Source: Giesbergeria sp.
GTDB taxonomy: Bacteria > Pseudomonadota > Gammaproteobacteria > Burkholderiales > Burkholderiaceae_C
Length of the DNA: 60,364 bases
Reading direction: 5' to 3'
Assembly: GCA_023150295.1 (NCBI GenBank)
Contig: JAKLLE010000014.1
Coordinates: 1-60,364, forward strand
Position numbers and translations under genes: made by a program. The first letter of the stretch is position 1, and every line of letters starts with the position of its first letter. Positions 25,578 through 35,733 of this stretch are shown here, piece after piece. The notes beneath the pieces are model-generated. The model ran no database searches. It was not told the DNA's origin and was given only the letters and a program-made list of their open reading frames with translations.

Positions 25578-26096
25578 CTATTGTCCCAGTTGTTCCAGGC
25601 GGCGATCGATGTCGCGCGCAAAACGCTCGATGAACATCAGCGCCCGCACCTGGGCTGCGGCCGCAGCGTAGTCCTGCGCACCGTCCAGCAGTTCGCCGCA
25701 GCGTGCCAGGGCCTGCTGGCGGGCCGCACGCACCTGGGCATCCAGGGCGTCGATGTCGCTCGCGCCTTGCGCCTCGTCCAGCGCTTCGCGCCACTCCATC
25801 TGCTGCATCAGAAAGGCGGCAGGCATGGCCGTGTTGTCCTCGGCACCAATGGGGGCACCGCCCAGTTCGCACAGGTAGGCAGCGCGCTTGAGCGGGTCCT
25901 TGAGGCGCTGGTAGGCTTCGTTGATGCGCACTGACCACTGCATGGCCACGCGCTGCGCCGCCGTGCCATGCTGGGCGTGGCGATCGGGGTGCGCCTGGCG
26001 CTGCAGATCCTTCCAGCGCGCATCAATGTCGGCCCGCTCCTGCGCAAAGCGCCGGGGCAGGCCAAACAGCGTGAAATCGTCCGACTGCAGGTTCAC
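25578..26096 (-). CDS. hscB: HscB, J-domain co-chaperone
   Basis: 172 residues with a GTG start. The N-terminal J domain has HPDRH (His36-Pro37-Asp38) in the usual place, and the C-terminal half is the three-helix IscU-binding domain ([11 protein letters not shown]). HscB delivers IscU to HscA and stimulates its ATPase. It lies between iscA and hscA, separated by 18 and 68 nt. Confidence 0.95.
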   Translation of the reverse strand: MNLQSDDFTLFGLPRRFAQERADIDARWKDLQRQAHPDRHAQHGTAAQRVAMQWSVRINEAYQRLKDPLKRAAYLCELGGAPIGAEDNTAMPAAFLMQQMEWREALDEAQGASDIDALDAQVRAARQQALARCGELLDGAQDYAAAAAQVRALMFIERFARDIDRRLEQLGQ

Positions 26097-26114
26097 ATCA
26101 AAGCCCGCAGCCGC

Positions 26115-26438
26115 TCAGACCCGGAAGCTCTCGCCGCAGCCGCAGCGGTCGCGCTCGTTGGGGTTGCTGAAGCGAAAGCCCTCGTTCAAGCCTTCGCGGA
26201 CGAAGTCGAGTTCCGTGCCGTCGATGTAGGCCAGGCTCTTGGGGTCGATCAGCAGTTTGACGCCATGCTGCTCAAAAACGATGTCTCCGGGCTCGGCTTC
26301 GTCCACATACTCGAGCTTGTAGGCCAGGCCCGAGCAGCCGCTGGTCTTGACACCCAAGCGCACGCCCAGTCCCTTGCCCCTGCGCGACAGGTAACGGCTG
26401 ACATGCCGGGCTGCCGCTTCAGTCATTGTGATGGCCAT
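26115..26438 (-). CDS. iscA: IscA, A-type Fe-S carrier
   Basis: 107 residues with the three conserved Cys ([12 protein letters not shown] and RCGCGESF). A-type carriers bind Fe or transfer [4Fe-4S] clusters to target enzymes. GAGA precedes the ATG; a second Met four residues on is an alternative start. It follows iscU by six bases. Confidence 0.96.
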   Translation of the reverse strand: MAITMTEAAARHVSRYLSRRGKGLGVRLGVKTSGCSGLAYKLEYVDEAEPGDIVFEQHGVKLLIDPKSLAYIDGTELDFVREGLNEGFRFSNPNERDRCGCGESFRV

Positions 26439-26444
26439 GGTGTC

Positions 26445-26843
26445 TCATGCCGCCGTGGTGCTGGCGTGTTTGGTGCGGTAGTCGTTGACAGCTGCCTTGA
26501 TGGCGTCTTCGGCCAGGATGGAGCAGTGGATCTTGACCGGCGGAAGCGCCAGCTCTTCAGCGATCTGGCTGTTCTTGAGCGCCGCGGCCTCGTCCAGCGT
26601 CTTGCCCTTGACCCATTCGGTCACCAGCGACGACGAGGCGATGGCCGAGCCACATCCGTAGGTCTTGAAGCGCGCGTCCTCAATCACGCCCGTCTCGGGG
26701 TTGACCTTGATCTGCAGCTTCATCACGTCGCCGCAGGCAGGCGCACCGACCATGCCGGTGCCCACGCTGTCGTCGCCCTTGTCGAACGAGCCCACATTGC
26801 GCGGGTGCTCGTAATGGTCAATCACTTTTTCGGAGTAAGCCAT
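26445..26843 (-). CDS. iscU: IscU, Fe-S scaffold
   Basis: 132 residues with the three cluster-binding Cys (GAPACGDVM, YGCGSAIASSS, KIHCSILAEDAI) and the HscA recognition motif LPPVK. IscU receives sulfur from IscS and builds [2Fe-2S] clusters. GAGG lies ahead of the ATG. Nothing unusual. Confidence 0.97.
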   Translation of the reverse strand: MAYSEKVIDHYEHPRNVGSFDKGDDSVGTGMVGAPACGDVMKLQIKVNPETGVIEDARFKTYGCGSAIASSSLVTEWVKGKTLDEAAALKNSQIAEELALPPVKIHCSILAEDAIKAAVNDYRTKHASTTAA

Positions 26844-26882
26844 GGTGTTTACCTCATCGATGGGTTGCGGTGGGGTGCGGCC

Positions 26883-28103
26883 TCAATGGGCAGCCCACTG
26901 GATGGAATTGAGATCCACGCCGTCCTGGTACATCTCCCACAGGGGGCTCAACTCGCGCAGCTTGGCCACGTTCTCGCGGATGGTGGCAATCGCGTAGTCG
27001 ATCTCTTCCTCGGTGGTGAAACGGCCAATGGTCATGCGCAGGCTGCTGTGGGCAAGCTCGTCGCTGCGGCCCAGGGCGCGCAGCACATAGCTGGGCTCCA
27101 GACTGGCCGAGGTGCAGGCAGAACCCGAGGACACCGCCAGGCCCTTGATGCCCATGATCAGCGACTCGCCCTCGACGTAGTTGAAACTCATGTTCAGGTT
27201 GTGCGGCACGCGACGCGTGAGGTCGCCATTGACGAACACCTGCTCGAGGTCGCTCAGCCCGTCCAGCAGGCGCTTTTGCAGCGCACGGGCCTTGGCCAGG
27301 TCTTGCGCCATTTCCTCGCGCGCCAGGCGGAAGGCCTCGCCCATGCCCACGATCTGGTGGGTGGGCAACGTGCCCGAACGCATGCCGCGCTCATGGCCAC
27401 CACCGTGCATTTGAGCCTCCAGGCGCACGCGCGGCTTGCGACGCACGTACAAGGCACCAATGCCCTTGGGCCCGTAGGTCTTGTGCGAGGCCAGGCTCAT
27501 CAAATCGACAGGCAGGGTCTTGAGGTCAATCTCCACCTTGCCGGTGGCCTGGGCTGCGTCCACGTGGAGGAGGATGCCCTTCTCACGGCACATCGCGCCG
27601 ATGGCGGGAATGTCCTGGATCACGCCGATCTCGTTGTTCACGAACATGACGCTGACCAAAATCGTGTCCGGACGCAGGGCCGCCTTGAAGGCATCCAAGT
27701 CAAGCAGACCATTTTCCCGCACTTCGAGGTAGGTGACCTCAAAGCCTTGGCGCTCCATCTCGCGCATGGTGTCGAGCACAGCCTTGTGCTCGGTCTTGAC
27801 GGTGACGAGGTGCTTGCCCTTGCCTTGGTAGAAATGGCCCGCGCCCTTGATGGCGAGGTTGTTGGATTCGGTGGCGCCGCTGGTCCAGACGATCTCGCGC
27901 GGGTCGGCGCCGATCAGGTCGGCCACCTGGGTGCGAGCCTTCTCGACGGCCTCCTCCGCCTCCCAGCCCCAGGCGTGGCTGCGCGATGCGGGGTTGCCGA
28001 AATGCTCGCGCAACCAGGGGATCATGGCGTCCGCTACGCGCGGATCGACCGGCGTGGTAGCGCCATAGTCAAGATAGATGGGAAAGTGCGGTGTCATGTC
28101 CAT
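26883..28103 (-). CDS. iscS: IscS, cysteine desulfurase
   Basis: 406 residues from ATG 28103 ([18 protein letters not shown]); the open frame continues 37 codons upstream without support. The PLP lysine is in [12 protein letters not shown]; the mobile-loop Cys that carries persulfide is in [26 protein letters not shown] is the PLP-phosphate site. It converts cysteine to alanine and supplies sulfur for Fe-S clusters, tRNA thiolation and biotin. It is 116 nt after iscR. Confidence 0.96.
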   Translation of the reverse strand: MDMTPHFPIYLDYGATTPVDPRVADAMIPWLREHFGNPASRSHAWGWEAEEAVEKARTQVADLIGADPREIVWTSGATESNNLAIKGAGHFYQGKGKHLVTVKTEHKAVLDTMREMERQGFEVTYLEVRENGLLDLDAFKAALRPDTILVSVMFVNNEIGVIQDIPAIGAMCREKGILLHVDAAQATGKVEIDLKTLPVDLMSLASHKTYGPKGIGALYVRRKPRVRLEAQMHGGGHERGMRSGTLPTHQIVGMGEAFRLAREEMAQDLAKARALQKRLLDGLSDLEQVFVNGDLTRRVPHNLNMSFNYVEGESLIMGIKGLAVSSGSACTSASLEPSYVLRALGRSDELAHSSLRMTIGRFTTEEEIDYAIATIRENVAKLRELSPLWEMYQDGVDLNSIQWAAH

Positions 28104-28219
28104 GGCTGGCTCAGTGTGGGGTTCTGGCTGGCAATTCTCGACGCTAGTGCAGTCTGCCGCAGGCGAAGGCGCGCACGACCCTGATGGCCGTGGGGGCCTT
28201 CGCCCGGCGTGCACGTCAA

Positions 28220-28756
28220 TCAGGATTTGGCGAAAACGTTGCCCAGGGCAAACACGGAATTGGGCGCATTGACGCGGATGGGCTTGACCACCGGCGTGGT
28301 GGAGATGGCACGGCGCGCTGCCGGCTTGTCTTCCACCTGCAGGCCGCGGGCCAGTTGGTCATCCACCAGCTTTTGCAGCGTGACCGAGTCCAAAAACTCG
28401 ACCACACGCTGGTTGAGGGTGGCCCACAGGTCGTGGGTCATGCAGCGGCTGCCATCGCCCCCGCAGTTTTCCTTGCCGCCGCACTGGGTGGCGTCAATGG
28501 GCTCATCGACCGAGACGATGATGTCGGCAATGGTGATTTCAGCCGCCTTGCGTGCCAAGGTGTAGCCGCCCCCCGGGCCCCGGGTGGACTCGACCAGTTC
28601 ATGGCGGCGCAGCTTGCCAAAGAGCTGTTCCAGGTACGACAGCGAAATGCGCTGGCGTTGGCTGATGGCGGCCAGGGTGACAGGCCCATTGTTCTGGCGC
28701 AGGGCCAGGTCGATCATGGCGGTGACCGCAAAACGGCCTTTGGTGGTGAGACGCAT
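28220..28756 (-). CDS. iscR: IscR, Fe-S-sensing Rrf2 regulator
   Basis: 178 residues. An Rrf2 winged helix ([41 protein letters not shown]) is followed by the three cluster Cys in [16 protein letters not shown]. Holo-IscR represses the isc operon through the site upstream. GGAG precedes the ATG by six bases. The C-terminal tail is longer than in E. coli and ends in a basic region. Confidence 0.96.
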   Translation of the reverse strand: MRLTTKGRFAVTAMIDLALRQNNGPVTLAAISQRQRISLSYLEQLFGKLRRHELVESTRGPGGGYTLARKAAEITIADIIVSVDEPIDATQCGGKENCGGDGSRCMTHDLWATLNQRVVEFLDSVTLQKLVDDQLARGLQVEDKPAARRAISTTPVVKPIRVNAPNSVFALGNVFAKS

Positions 28757-28904
28757 CGCAAGCTCCTTGTTGTGTGGCTTGTTGGTTCATGAATTGCCCG
28801 CAAGGTTCATGGCCTGCAGGTCCCGTCTCCGCCCTTTTTTCTGCCCCGCCCCGCGGATTGGCAGACCCTTCATTTGCGTGGGTTTTGTTCTGTTTGTGTG
28901 GCAA

Positions 28905-28939
28905 ATTGTACCAGATTCCAGATTATTTTGGTCGGGTAA
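28905..28939 (-). promoter_or_regulatory. isc promoter and candidate type-1 IscR box
   Basis: On the minus strand TACAAT (28910-28905) is a good -10 box. Directly upstream, 28915-28939 is an imperfect 25-bp palindrome with TTACCCGACC on one side and an AT-rich centre, similar to the type-1 IscR site that binds only the holo-protein. The -35 match is weak, as expected for a regulated promoter. Confidence 0.5.
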
Positions 28940-28984
28940 GTAAACTCTTTGGTCGCAATTCGCCGCAAAAGTTGCAATACCCTG

Positions 28985-31084
28985 TTATTCCTCAGCAAGC
29001 CTGGGGACATTGTCCTGCCCATGGGCACCAAAAGCCTGGTCCTTGAGGCGCGCCAACTGGTCGCGCACGCGCGCCGCCTGCTCGAATTCGAGGTTGCGCG
29101 CGTGTTCCAGCATCTGTTTTTCCAGGCGCTTGATCTCGCGGGCAATGTCTTTCTCGGACATGTCCTCCACGCGCGCGCGCTGCAGCGCCTCCTGCTCCAG
29201 GCGCTCGGCGTCCTTGCCGGCCTTCTCGCTGTACACCCCATCGATCAGGTCGCGCACCTGCTTGACGATGCTGCGCGGTGTGATGCCATGCTCGGCGTTG
29301 AAGGCAATCTGCCGGGCGCGCCGGCGCTCGGTTTCGCCGATGGCACGCGCCATGGAGTCGGTCACCCGGTCGGCGTACAGAATCGCCTTGCCTGAGAGGT
29401 TGCGCGCCGCGCGGCCGATGGTCTGGATCAGGCTGCGCTCGGAACGCAAAAAGCCCTCCTTGTCCGCATCCAGAATGGCCACCAGCGACACCTCGGGGAT
29501 GTCCAGGCCCTCGCGCAGCAGGTTGATGCCCACCAGCACGTCGAAGGCTCCCAGGCGCAGGTCGCGGATGATTTCCACGCGCTCCACCGTGTCCACATCG
29601 GAATGCAGGTAGCGCACCTTCACACCGTTGTCGGTGAGGTAGTCGGTGAGCTGCTCGGCCATGCGCTTGGTCAGCGTGGTCACGAGCACGCGCTCGCGCC
29701 GCTCGGTGCGGATGCGGATCTCCTGCAGCACATCGTCCACCTGGTGCGTGGCGGGCCGCACCTCGACCTCCGGGTCCACCAGGCCCGTGGGCCGCACCAC
29801 CTGCTCGACCACCTGGCCGGCGTGCTGCTTTTCGTAGTCGGCCGGCGTGGCCGATACAAACACCACCTGGCGCATGCGCTGCTCGAATTCCTCGAACTTC
29901 AGCGGCCGGTTGTCCAGCGCGCTGGGTAGGCGAAAACCATATTCCACCAGCGTGGTCTTGCGCTGGCGGTCGCCGTTGTACATGGCGTTGAGCTGGCCAA
30001 TCATCTGGTGGCTCTCGTCCAGGAACATGATCGCATCGCGTGGCAAATAGTCGGTCAGCGTGCTGGGTGCTTCGCCCGGCTGGCTGCCCGACAGGTGGCG
30101 CGAGTAGTTCTCGATGCCCTTGCAGTGCCCCACTTCGCTGAGCATCTCCAGGTCGAAGCGCGTGCGCTGCTCCAGGCGCTGCGCCTCCACGAGCTTGCCG
30201 TCGGCCAGCAGTTGCTTCAGTCTCTCTGCCAACTCGGCCTTGATGGATTCGACCGCCAGCAGCACCTGGTCGCGCGGCGTCACGTAGTGGCTGCTGGGGT
30301 AGACGGTGAAGCGCGGGATGCTCTGGCGCACCCGGCCCGTGAGCGGGTCAAACAGCTGCAGGCTCTCGATCTCGTCGTCGAACAGCTCGATGCGCAGGGC
30401 CAGTTCCGAGTGCTCGGCCGGGAAGACGTCGATGGTGTCGCCGCGCACGCGGAAATTGCCGCGCGAAAAATCCATGTCGTTGCGCTGGTACTGCATGCGC
30501 ACCAGCTGCGCGATGGCGTCGCGCTGGCCCAGCTTGTCGCCAGCGCGCAGCGTCATGATCATGCGGTGGTAGCTCTCGGGGTTGCCGATGCCGTAGATGG
30601 CCGATACCGTGGCCACGATCACCACGTCGCGGCGCTCCAGCAGGCTTTTGGTGCACGACAGGCGCATCTGCTCGATGTGCTCGTTGACGGCGCTGTCCTT
30701 CTCGATGAACAGATCGCGCTGCGGCACATAGGCCTCGGGCTGGTAGTAGTCGTAGTAGCTCACGAAGTATTCCACCGCGTTCTTCGGAAAGAACTCGCGG
30801 AACTCGCTGTAGAGCTGGGCCGCCAGCGTCTTGTTGGGCGCGAACACGATGGCCGGCCGCCCCAGGCGGGCAATCACGTTGGCCATGGTGAAGGTCTTGC
30901 CCGAGCCGGTCACGCCCAGCAGTGTCTGGAACACCTCGCCCTCGATCACGCCCTCCACCAATTGATCGATGGCGCCGGGCTGGTCGCCCGCAGGCGGGTA
31001 CGGCTGGTACAGCTCGAAAGGCGAGCCGGGAAACTGGACAAACTGCCCCTTGGCGGGCTCGGCGGGAGTCTCTTGCGTGGACAT
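28985..31084 (-). CDS. uvrB: UvrB, excinuclease ABC subunit B
   Basis: 699 residues from ATG 31084 ([10 protein letters not shown]). Helicase motifs include Walker A GVTGSGKT and DESHQ, the beta-hairpin [12 protein letters not shown] that clamps DNA, and at the C-terminus the UVR domain ([25 protein letters not shown]) that recruits UvrC. UvrB verifies lesions in nucleotide-excision repair. It converges with nothing and is divergent from the aminotransferase gene, with a shared 100-bp promoter region. Confidence 0.97.
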   Translation of the reverse strand: MSTQETPAEPAKGQFVQFPGSPFELYQPYPPAGDQPGAIDQLVEGVIEGEVFQTLLGVTGSGKTFTMANVIARLGRPAIVFAPNKTLAAQLYSEFREFFPKNAVEYFVSYYDYYQPEAYVPQRDLFIEKDSAVNEHIEQMRLSCTKSLLERRDVVIVATVSAIYGIGNPESYHRMIMTLRAGDKLGQRDAIAQLVRMQYQRNDMDFSRGNFRVRGDTIDVFPAEHSELALRIELFDDEIESLQLFDPLTGRVRQSIPRFTVYPSSHYVTPRDQVLLAVESIKAELAERLKQLLADGKLVEAQRLEQRTRFDLEMLSEVGHCKGIENYSRHLSGSQPGEAPSTLTDYLPRDAIMFLDESHQMIGQLNAMYNGDRQRKTTLVEYGFRLPSALDNRPLKFEEFEQRMRQVVFVSATPADYEKQHAGQVVEQVVRPTGLVDPEVEVRPATHQVDDVLQEIRIRTERRERVLVTTLTKRMAEQLTDYLTDNGVKVRYLHSDVDTVERVEIIRDLRLGAFDVLVGINLLREGLDIPEVSLVAILDADKEGFLRSERSLIQTIGRAARNLSGKAILYADRVTDSMARAIGETERRRARQIAFNAEHGITPRSIVKQVRDLIDGVYSEKAGKDAERLEQEALQRARVEDMSEKDIAREIKRLEKQMLEHARNLEFEQAARVRDQLARLKDQAFGAHGQDNVPRLAEE

Positions 31085-31186
31085 GGTGCGATACGACCTG
31101 CGCGGGCCGCTAAAATCTCGGGTTAACCCCAAAGCCTACCGCAGCCGGGGTTTGCCCGCCACCTCTACCCTCCAAGGACACTTTCC

Positions 31187-32383
31187 ATGTCTCTGTTCTC
31201 CGCCGTCGAAATGGCCCCCCGCGACCCCATCCTGGGTCTCAACGAGCAATACAACGCCGACACCAACCCCAACAAGGTCAACCTGGGCGTGGGCGTGTAC
31301 TTCGACGACAACGGCAAGCTGCCGCTGCTGGCCTGCGTGCAAGCCGCCGAAAAAGCCCTGATGGACAAGGCCGCGCCACGCGGCTACCTGCCCATCGACG
31401 GCATTGCGGCCTACGACAACGCCGTCAAGGCCCTGGTGTTCGGCGCCGACTCCGACGTGGTGAAGTCGGGCCGCGTGTCCACGGTACAGGCCATTGGCGG
31501 TACCGGCGGCCTCAAGATCGGCGCCGACTTCCTCAAGAAAATCAGCCCCCAGGCCAAGGTGCTGATCTCCGACCCGAGCTGGGAAAACCACCGCGCCATC
31601 TTCCAGAACGCAGGCTTTGAGGTGGGCAGCTACCGCTACTACGACGCCGCCACGCGCTCGGTCAACTTCGACGGCATGCTGGCCGACCTGAACGCCGCAG
31701 CGCCCGGCACCATCGTCGTGCTGCACGCCTGCTGCCACAACCCCACGGGCTACGACCTGACGGCTGCGCAGTGGGACCAGGTGATCGCCGCCGTCAAGGC
31801 CAAGGGCCTGACCGCGTTCCTGGACATGGCCTACCAGGGCTTTGGCCATGGCATCCAGGAAGACGGCGCCGTGGTCGGCAAGTTCGTGGCCGCCGGGCTC
31901 AACCTCTTTGTTTCGACCTCGTTCTCCAAGAGCTTCAGCCTGTACGGCGAGCGCGTGGGCGCCCTGTCGGTGGTGGCATCGAACAAGGAAGAAGCTGACC
32001 GCGTGCTGAGCCAGCTCAAGGTCGTGATCCGCACCAACTACTCCAACCCTCCCACTCACGGCGGCGCCGTGGTGGCCGCAGTGTTGGGCAACCCCGAACT
32101 GCGCGCCCTGTGGGAAAAGGAACTGGGCGAGATGCGCGTGCGCATCAAGGCCATGCGTCAGAAGCTGGTGGACGGCCTCAAGGCCGCCGGCGTGCAGCAG
32201 GACATGTCCTTCATCACCACCCAGATCGGCATGTTCAGCTACTCGGGCCTGTCCAAGGACCAGATGGTGCGCCTGCGCAGCGAGTTCGGCGTGTACGGCA
32301 CCGACACCGGCCGCATGTGCGTGGCCGCCCTGAACAGCAAGAACATCGACTACGTCTGCCAGGCCATTGCCAAGGTGGTGTAA
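31187..32383 (+). CDS. Aspartate/aromatic amino-acid aminotransferase (class I, AspC/TyrB-like)
   Basis: 398 residues, the length of AspC/TyrB. It begins MSLFSAVEMAPRDPILGLNE, binds PLP through Lys in STSFSKSFSLYGERVG, and has GVGVYFDDNGKLP and CCHNPTGYDL, family signatures of the I-alpha aminotransferases. It interconverts aspartate or aromatic amino acids with their oxo acids. AAGGACA precedes the ATG. A strong terminator follows. Substrate preference cannot be told from the sequence alone. Confidence 0.93.
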   Translation: MSLFSAVEMAPRDPILGLNEQYNADTNPNKVNLGVGVYFDDNGKLPLLACVQAAEKALMDKAAPRGYLPIDGIAAYDNAVKALVFGADSDVVKSGRVSTVQAIGGTGGLKIGADFLKKISPQAKVLISDPSWENHRAIFQNAGFEVGSYRYYDAATRSVNFDGMLADLNAAAPGTIVVLHACCHNPTGYDLTAAQWDQVIAAVKAKGLTAFLDMAYQGFGHGIQEDGAVVGKFVAAGLNLFVSTSFSKSFSLYGERVGALSVVASNKEEADRVLSQLKVVIRTNYSNPPTHGGAVVAAVLGNPELRALWEKELGEMRVRIKAMRQKLVDGLKAAGVQQDMSFITTQIGMFSYSGLSKDQMVRLRSEFGVYGTDTGRMCVAALNSKNIDYVCQAIAKVV

Positions 32384-32418
32384 CACGGCCACCCAGCGCT
32401 ACCATGGCGCCAACCCCG

Positions 32419-32443
32419 AGCCGCCTGCGGGCGGCTTTTTTTT
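32419..32443 (+). terminator. Rho-independent terminator of the aminotransferase gene
   Basis: AGCCGCC, loop TGC, GGGCGGCT then eight T: a compact GC-rich stem with a long T-run, 36 bases after the stop codon. Confidence 0.9.
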
Positions 32444-32454
32444 GAGCAAAATTC

Positions 32455-32490
32455 GGCTCCAGCGCCCGTTCATCAAGCGCCAGTAGCTAT
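32455..32490 (-). repeat. Dispersed 36-bp repeat, copy 3 (intergenic)
   Basis: On the minus strand ATAGCT, ACT, GGCGC, 10 nt, GGCGC, TGGAGCC, with GCTATAAATATA next to it completing a GCTAT...ATAGC palindrome. It lies between the terminator and the start of the CoA-transferase-like gene, whose upstream region it therefore supplies. Confidence 0.8.
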
Positions 32491-32506
32491 TATATTTATA
32501 GCAATC

Positions 32507-33406
32507 ATGCCCCACACTGCTGCCCACCCCACGCCCCTGCAAGGCTCCCGCGTCCTGAGCCTGGCGCTCAACCTGCCTGGCCCTGCCGCCCTGCTGCGCT
32601 GCGCGCGCATGGGCGCCGAGTGCACCAAGCTGGAGCCGCCCCCTGCGCCGGGCCATGCCAGCGCCGACCCCATGGGCATCTACAGCCCCACCGCCTATGC
32701 AGACCTGCACCAAGGCGTGCGCGTGCTGCACGCCCACCTCAAGACCGAAGAGGGCCAGGCTGCACTGCACGCGGAACTGGCGCGCACCGATGTGCTGATC
32801 ACGTCCTTCCGCCCCTCGGCCCTGGCCAAGCTGGGGCTGGGCTGGGAAGTGCTGCAGGTGCGCTACCCGCGGCTGTCGCTGGTACGCATCGTCGGTGCGC
32901 TGGGCGAGCGTGCCGAGGAACCCGGCCACGACCTCACCTACCAGGCCGAAGCCGGGTTGCTAGCAGGCCTGCAGGCGCCGCCGCCCACCCTGTTCGCCGA
33001 CATGGCGGGCGCACTGGTGGCCAGCGAGGCTGTGCTGCAGGCCCTGCTGGCGCGCAGCCAGCAAGGTGCTGGGGTGTGCATCGAAGTGGGCCTGGCCGAG
33101 GCCGCACAGTGGCTGGCCCTGCCGCTGCACTGGGGCCTGACCACCCCGCAGGGCGACGTGGGCGGCGCCCATGCGGGCTACCGCATCTACCCCTGCCAGG
33201 ATGGCCGCGTGGCTGTGGCCGCGCTGGAGCCGCACTTCGCCGCCCGCCTGTGCGCCGCTGCGGGCCTGGCGGCGCAGGGGGACGCTGAGCATTTGCGCCA
33301 TCCAGCGACCCACGAAGCCATCGCCCGCTTCCTGCAAGGCCAGACCCGCGCCCAGCTCGATGCCCTGGCCCGCGCCCAGGACATCCCGCTGCATGTGCTG
33401 GACTGA
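32507..33406 (+). CDS. CaiB/BaiF-type CoA-transferase-like protein (short)
   Basis: 299 residues with family III CoA-transferase features: LQGSRVLSLALNLPGPAALLRCARMGAECTKLEPP at the N-terminus, then ARTDVLITSFRPSALAKLGLGWEVL, DLTYQAEAGLL and AHAGYRIYPCQDGRVAVAALEPHF. Canonical members have about 400 residues, an Asp nucleophile near 169, and GxxGD/E loops; this protein is about a quarter shorter and has DLTYQAEAG in the nucleophile region. It may be a divergent racemase-like member. No ribosome site is obvious; the dispersed repeat lies just before it. Confidence 0.75.
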   Translation: MPHTAAHPTPLQGSRVLSLALNLPGPAALLRCARMGAECTKLEPPPAPGHASADPMGIYSPTAYADLHQGVRVLHAHLKTEEGQAALHAELARTDVLITSFRPSALAKLGLGWEVLQVRYPRLSLVRIVGALGERAEEPGHDLTYQAEAGLLAGLQAPPPTLFADMAGALVASEAVLQALLARSQQGAGVCIEVGLAEAAQWLALPLHWGLTTPQGDVGGAHAGYRIYPCQDGRVAVAALEPHFAARLCAAAGLAAQGDAEHLRHPATHEAIARFLQGQTRAQLDALARAQDIPLHVLD

Positions 33407-33417
33407 GCGCCCCCTCC

Positions 33418-34071
33418 ATGCAAGGCACCGTTCGGCGCTGGGAAGCCGGCAAAGGCTTCGGGTTCATCCAGGCGGCACACAGCAGCAACGTGTTCTTCCA
33501 CGTCCGCGACTACCGTGGCAACACCCCACCCGTGGTGGGCATGGAAGTGGAGTACGAGGAAATCCAGGTCGGCGGCAAGGGGCCGCGTGCCATGCAGGTA
33601 CGCCCCCGGTCCGCCCCAGGCGTGGCGGCGTCCCGCCGCCCCCACCCACCACCCAGCTCAAAGAGCACGCCTGTGCGTCGCCCACAGCACAGTGCACCTG
33701 CAGGCACCAGCTGGGCCATGGCGTTGATGCTGGCATGGGTCGCTTTGCTGGTTTGGGGTGGCTGGACTCGGCGTCTGCCGCTGGGCTTGCTGGGCATCCT
33801 CGCCGTGCTGAATGGGGTGACCTTTGTCGCCTACGCCGTTGACAAAAGCGCAGCACAGCGGGGGGCCTGGCGCACCTCAGAGCAGACCCTGCACCTGCTG
33901 GCCCTGCTGGGTGGTTGGCCCGCAGCATGGTGGGCACAACAATGGATGCGCCACAAATCCAGCAAGGCGTCGTTCCGCATGGTGTATTGGTGCACCGTGC
34001 TGCTGCACAGCGCAGCACTGGGCGCTATCGTGTGGCAACCCGGATGGCTCCCTTTTTCAGGCCTCCACTGA
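33418..34071 (+). CDS. Cold-shock domain fused to DUF1294 membrane domain
   Basis: 217 residues in two parts. Residues 1-63 are a cold-shock (nucleic-acid-binding) fold: GTVRRWEAGKGFGFIQ and NVFFHVRDY. After a Pro/Ser-rich linker, residues about 100-217 form a DUF1294 domain with several membrane segments and the signature YAVDKSAAQRGAWRTSEQTLHLLALLGGWPAA. The pairing is known in proteobacteria; its role (perhaps membrane-linked RNA or temperature response) is undefined. It begins 11 bases after the CoA-transferase-like gene. Confidence 0.85.
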   Translation: MQGTVRRWEAGKGFGFIQAAHSSNVFFHVRDYRGNTPPVVGMEVEYEEIQVGGKGPRAMQVRPRSAPGVAASRRPHPPPSSKSTPVRRPQHSAPAGTSWAMALMLAWVALLVWGGWTRRLPLGLLGILAVLNGVTFVAYAVDKSAAQRGAWRTSEQTLHLLALLGGWPAAWWAQQWMRHKSSKASFRMVYWCTVLLHSAALGAIVWQPGWLPFSGLH

Positions 34072-34120
34072 GCAGCAGACACACGTACCGCCATTCAGGC
34101 ATCACGCCCCGCGGCAACAG

Positions 34121-35733
34121 CTACACCCTGTGCAGCATCACGGGGTGGTTGCCATAGGCATCCACACTCTCGATCTGCACGCCAAAGCCCCACAGGCGTG
34201 CCACATGCTTGAGCACTTCCAGCGTGTCATCGGCCAGGGGGCGGCCCTGGTATTGGGTGTGGCGCAGGGTCAGGCTGCGGTCACCGCGCAGGTTCACGTT
34301 CCAGACCTGGATGTTGGGCTCGCGCGTACCCAGGTCGTACTGCTGTGACAGGGTCTGGCGCAAGGCCCGGTAGCCGTCTTCGTCGTGGATGGCGCTGACC
34401 TCCAGCTCGGGCCGGGCGGCGTCGTCGTGGATGGCAAACAGGCGCATCTCGCGCATGAGGTGGGGGCTGAGGAACTGGCCCACAAAGCTCTCGTCCTTGA
34501 AGTTGCGCATGGCGTGGTCGAGCGCAGGCAGCCAGGGCGTGCCCGCCAGGTCGGGGAACCAGCGCTGGTCTTCCTCGGTGGGGTGCTGGCAGATGCGCTG
34601 CAGGTCGCGGTACATCGAAAAGCCCAGCGCATAGGGGTTGATGCCGCTGTACGCGCGGTGCCCGGCCGGGGGCTGGAACACCACGTTGGTATGTGAGCCC
34701 AGCCATTCGAGCATGACGCCATCGGTCAGATAGCCCTCGTCGTACAAGGTGTTGAGCAGGGTGTAATGCCAGAAGGTGGCCCAGCCCTCGTTCATGACCT
34801 GCGTCTGGCGCTGCGGGTAGAAGTACTGCGCGATCTTGCGCACGATGCGCACCACCTCGCGCTGCCAGGGCTCCAGCAGGGGGGCGTTCTTTTCGATGAA
34901 GTACAGGATGTTTTCCTGCGGCTCGGCCGGGAAGCGCTCGGCCTGCAGGGCCAGTGGCTCCTTGCCGGGGCGCACAGGCAGGGTGCGCCACAGCTCGTTG
35001 ACCTGCTGCTGCGCGTAGGCTTCGCGCTGTGCGCGCTCCTGGCGCTCCCGTGCCAGGCTCTTCTTGGAGGGACGGCGGTAGCGGTCCACCCCGAAGTTGG
35101 ACAGCGCGTGGCAAGAGTCCAGGAACTGCTCCACCGTCTCCAGCCCATGGCGCTCCTCGCACTGGGCGATGAAGTCCTTGGCATAGACCAGGTAGTCGAT
35201 GATGCTGGACGCGTCTGTCCACATGCGGAACAGGTAATTGCCCTTGAAGAAGCTGTTGTGCCCATAGGCCGCATGGGCGATCACCAGCGCCTGCATGGCA
35301 GTGGTGTTTTCTTCCATGAGGTAACTGATGCAGGGGTTGAGTTGATGACGATTTCGTAGGCCAGCCCCATGTGCCCGCGCCGGTAGCGCCGCTCGGTGGC
35401 CAGAAACTCCTTGCCGTAGCTCCAGTGCCGGTAGTTCACGGGCATGCCCACGCTGGAATAGGCGTCCATCATCTGCTCGGCGGTGATGATCTCCAGTTGG
35501 TTGGGGTAGGTGTCCAGCCCGAAGCGCTCGGCCGTGGCGGCAATGGCGCTGTGGTAGCGCTCGATCAGCTCAAACGTCCAGTCACTGGGGTCGGGCAGCG
35601 GCTGCATGGGGCGTTGCCCTGGGGGCAACGGCGCCTCGGGCACCGCGCGGTGGCGGCGCTCGCCCACGGTGGCAGCCTTCCAGGGGTTGTCGCCCAGGCG
35701 GCGCTCCAGCACGGGGTATTGGGTCATGTTCAT
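34121..35733 (-). pseudogene. spoVR: SpoVR (YcgB) family gene with a one-base frameshift
   Basis: Two overlapping frames make one SpoVR protein of about 530 residues. The N-terminal part (to about 35336) carries WSYGKEFLATERRYRRGHMGLAYEIVINS; the C-terminal part (from about 35340) continues MEENTTAMQALVIAHAAYGHNSFFKGNYLF to the end. The family motif INSNPCISYLMEENT is broken: after ATCAACTC one base is missing, so NPCISYL is lost in frame. The rest is undamaged. The gene overlaps yeaH by four bases in the prkA-yeaH-spoVR operon, linked to stationary phase and stress. Recent mutation or a sequence error are both possible. Confidence 0.85.

Noticed and set aside
26883-28214. IscS with a 37-residue N-terminal extension
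   Set aside because: The extension has no family match; all IscS homologues start close to the YLDYGATTP motif.
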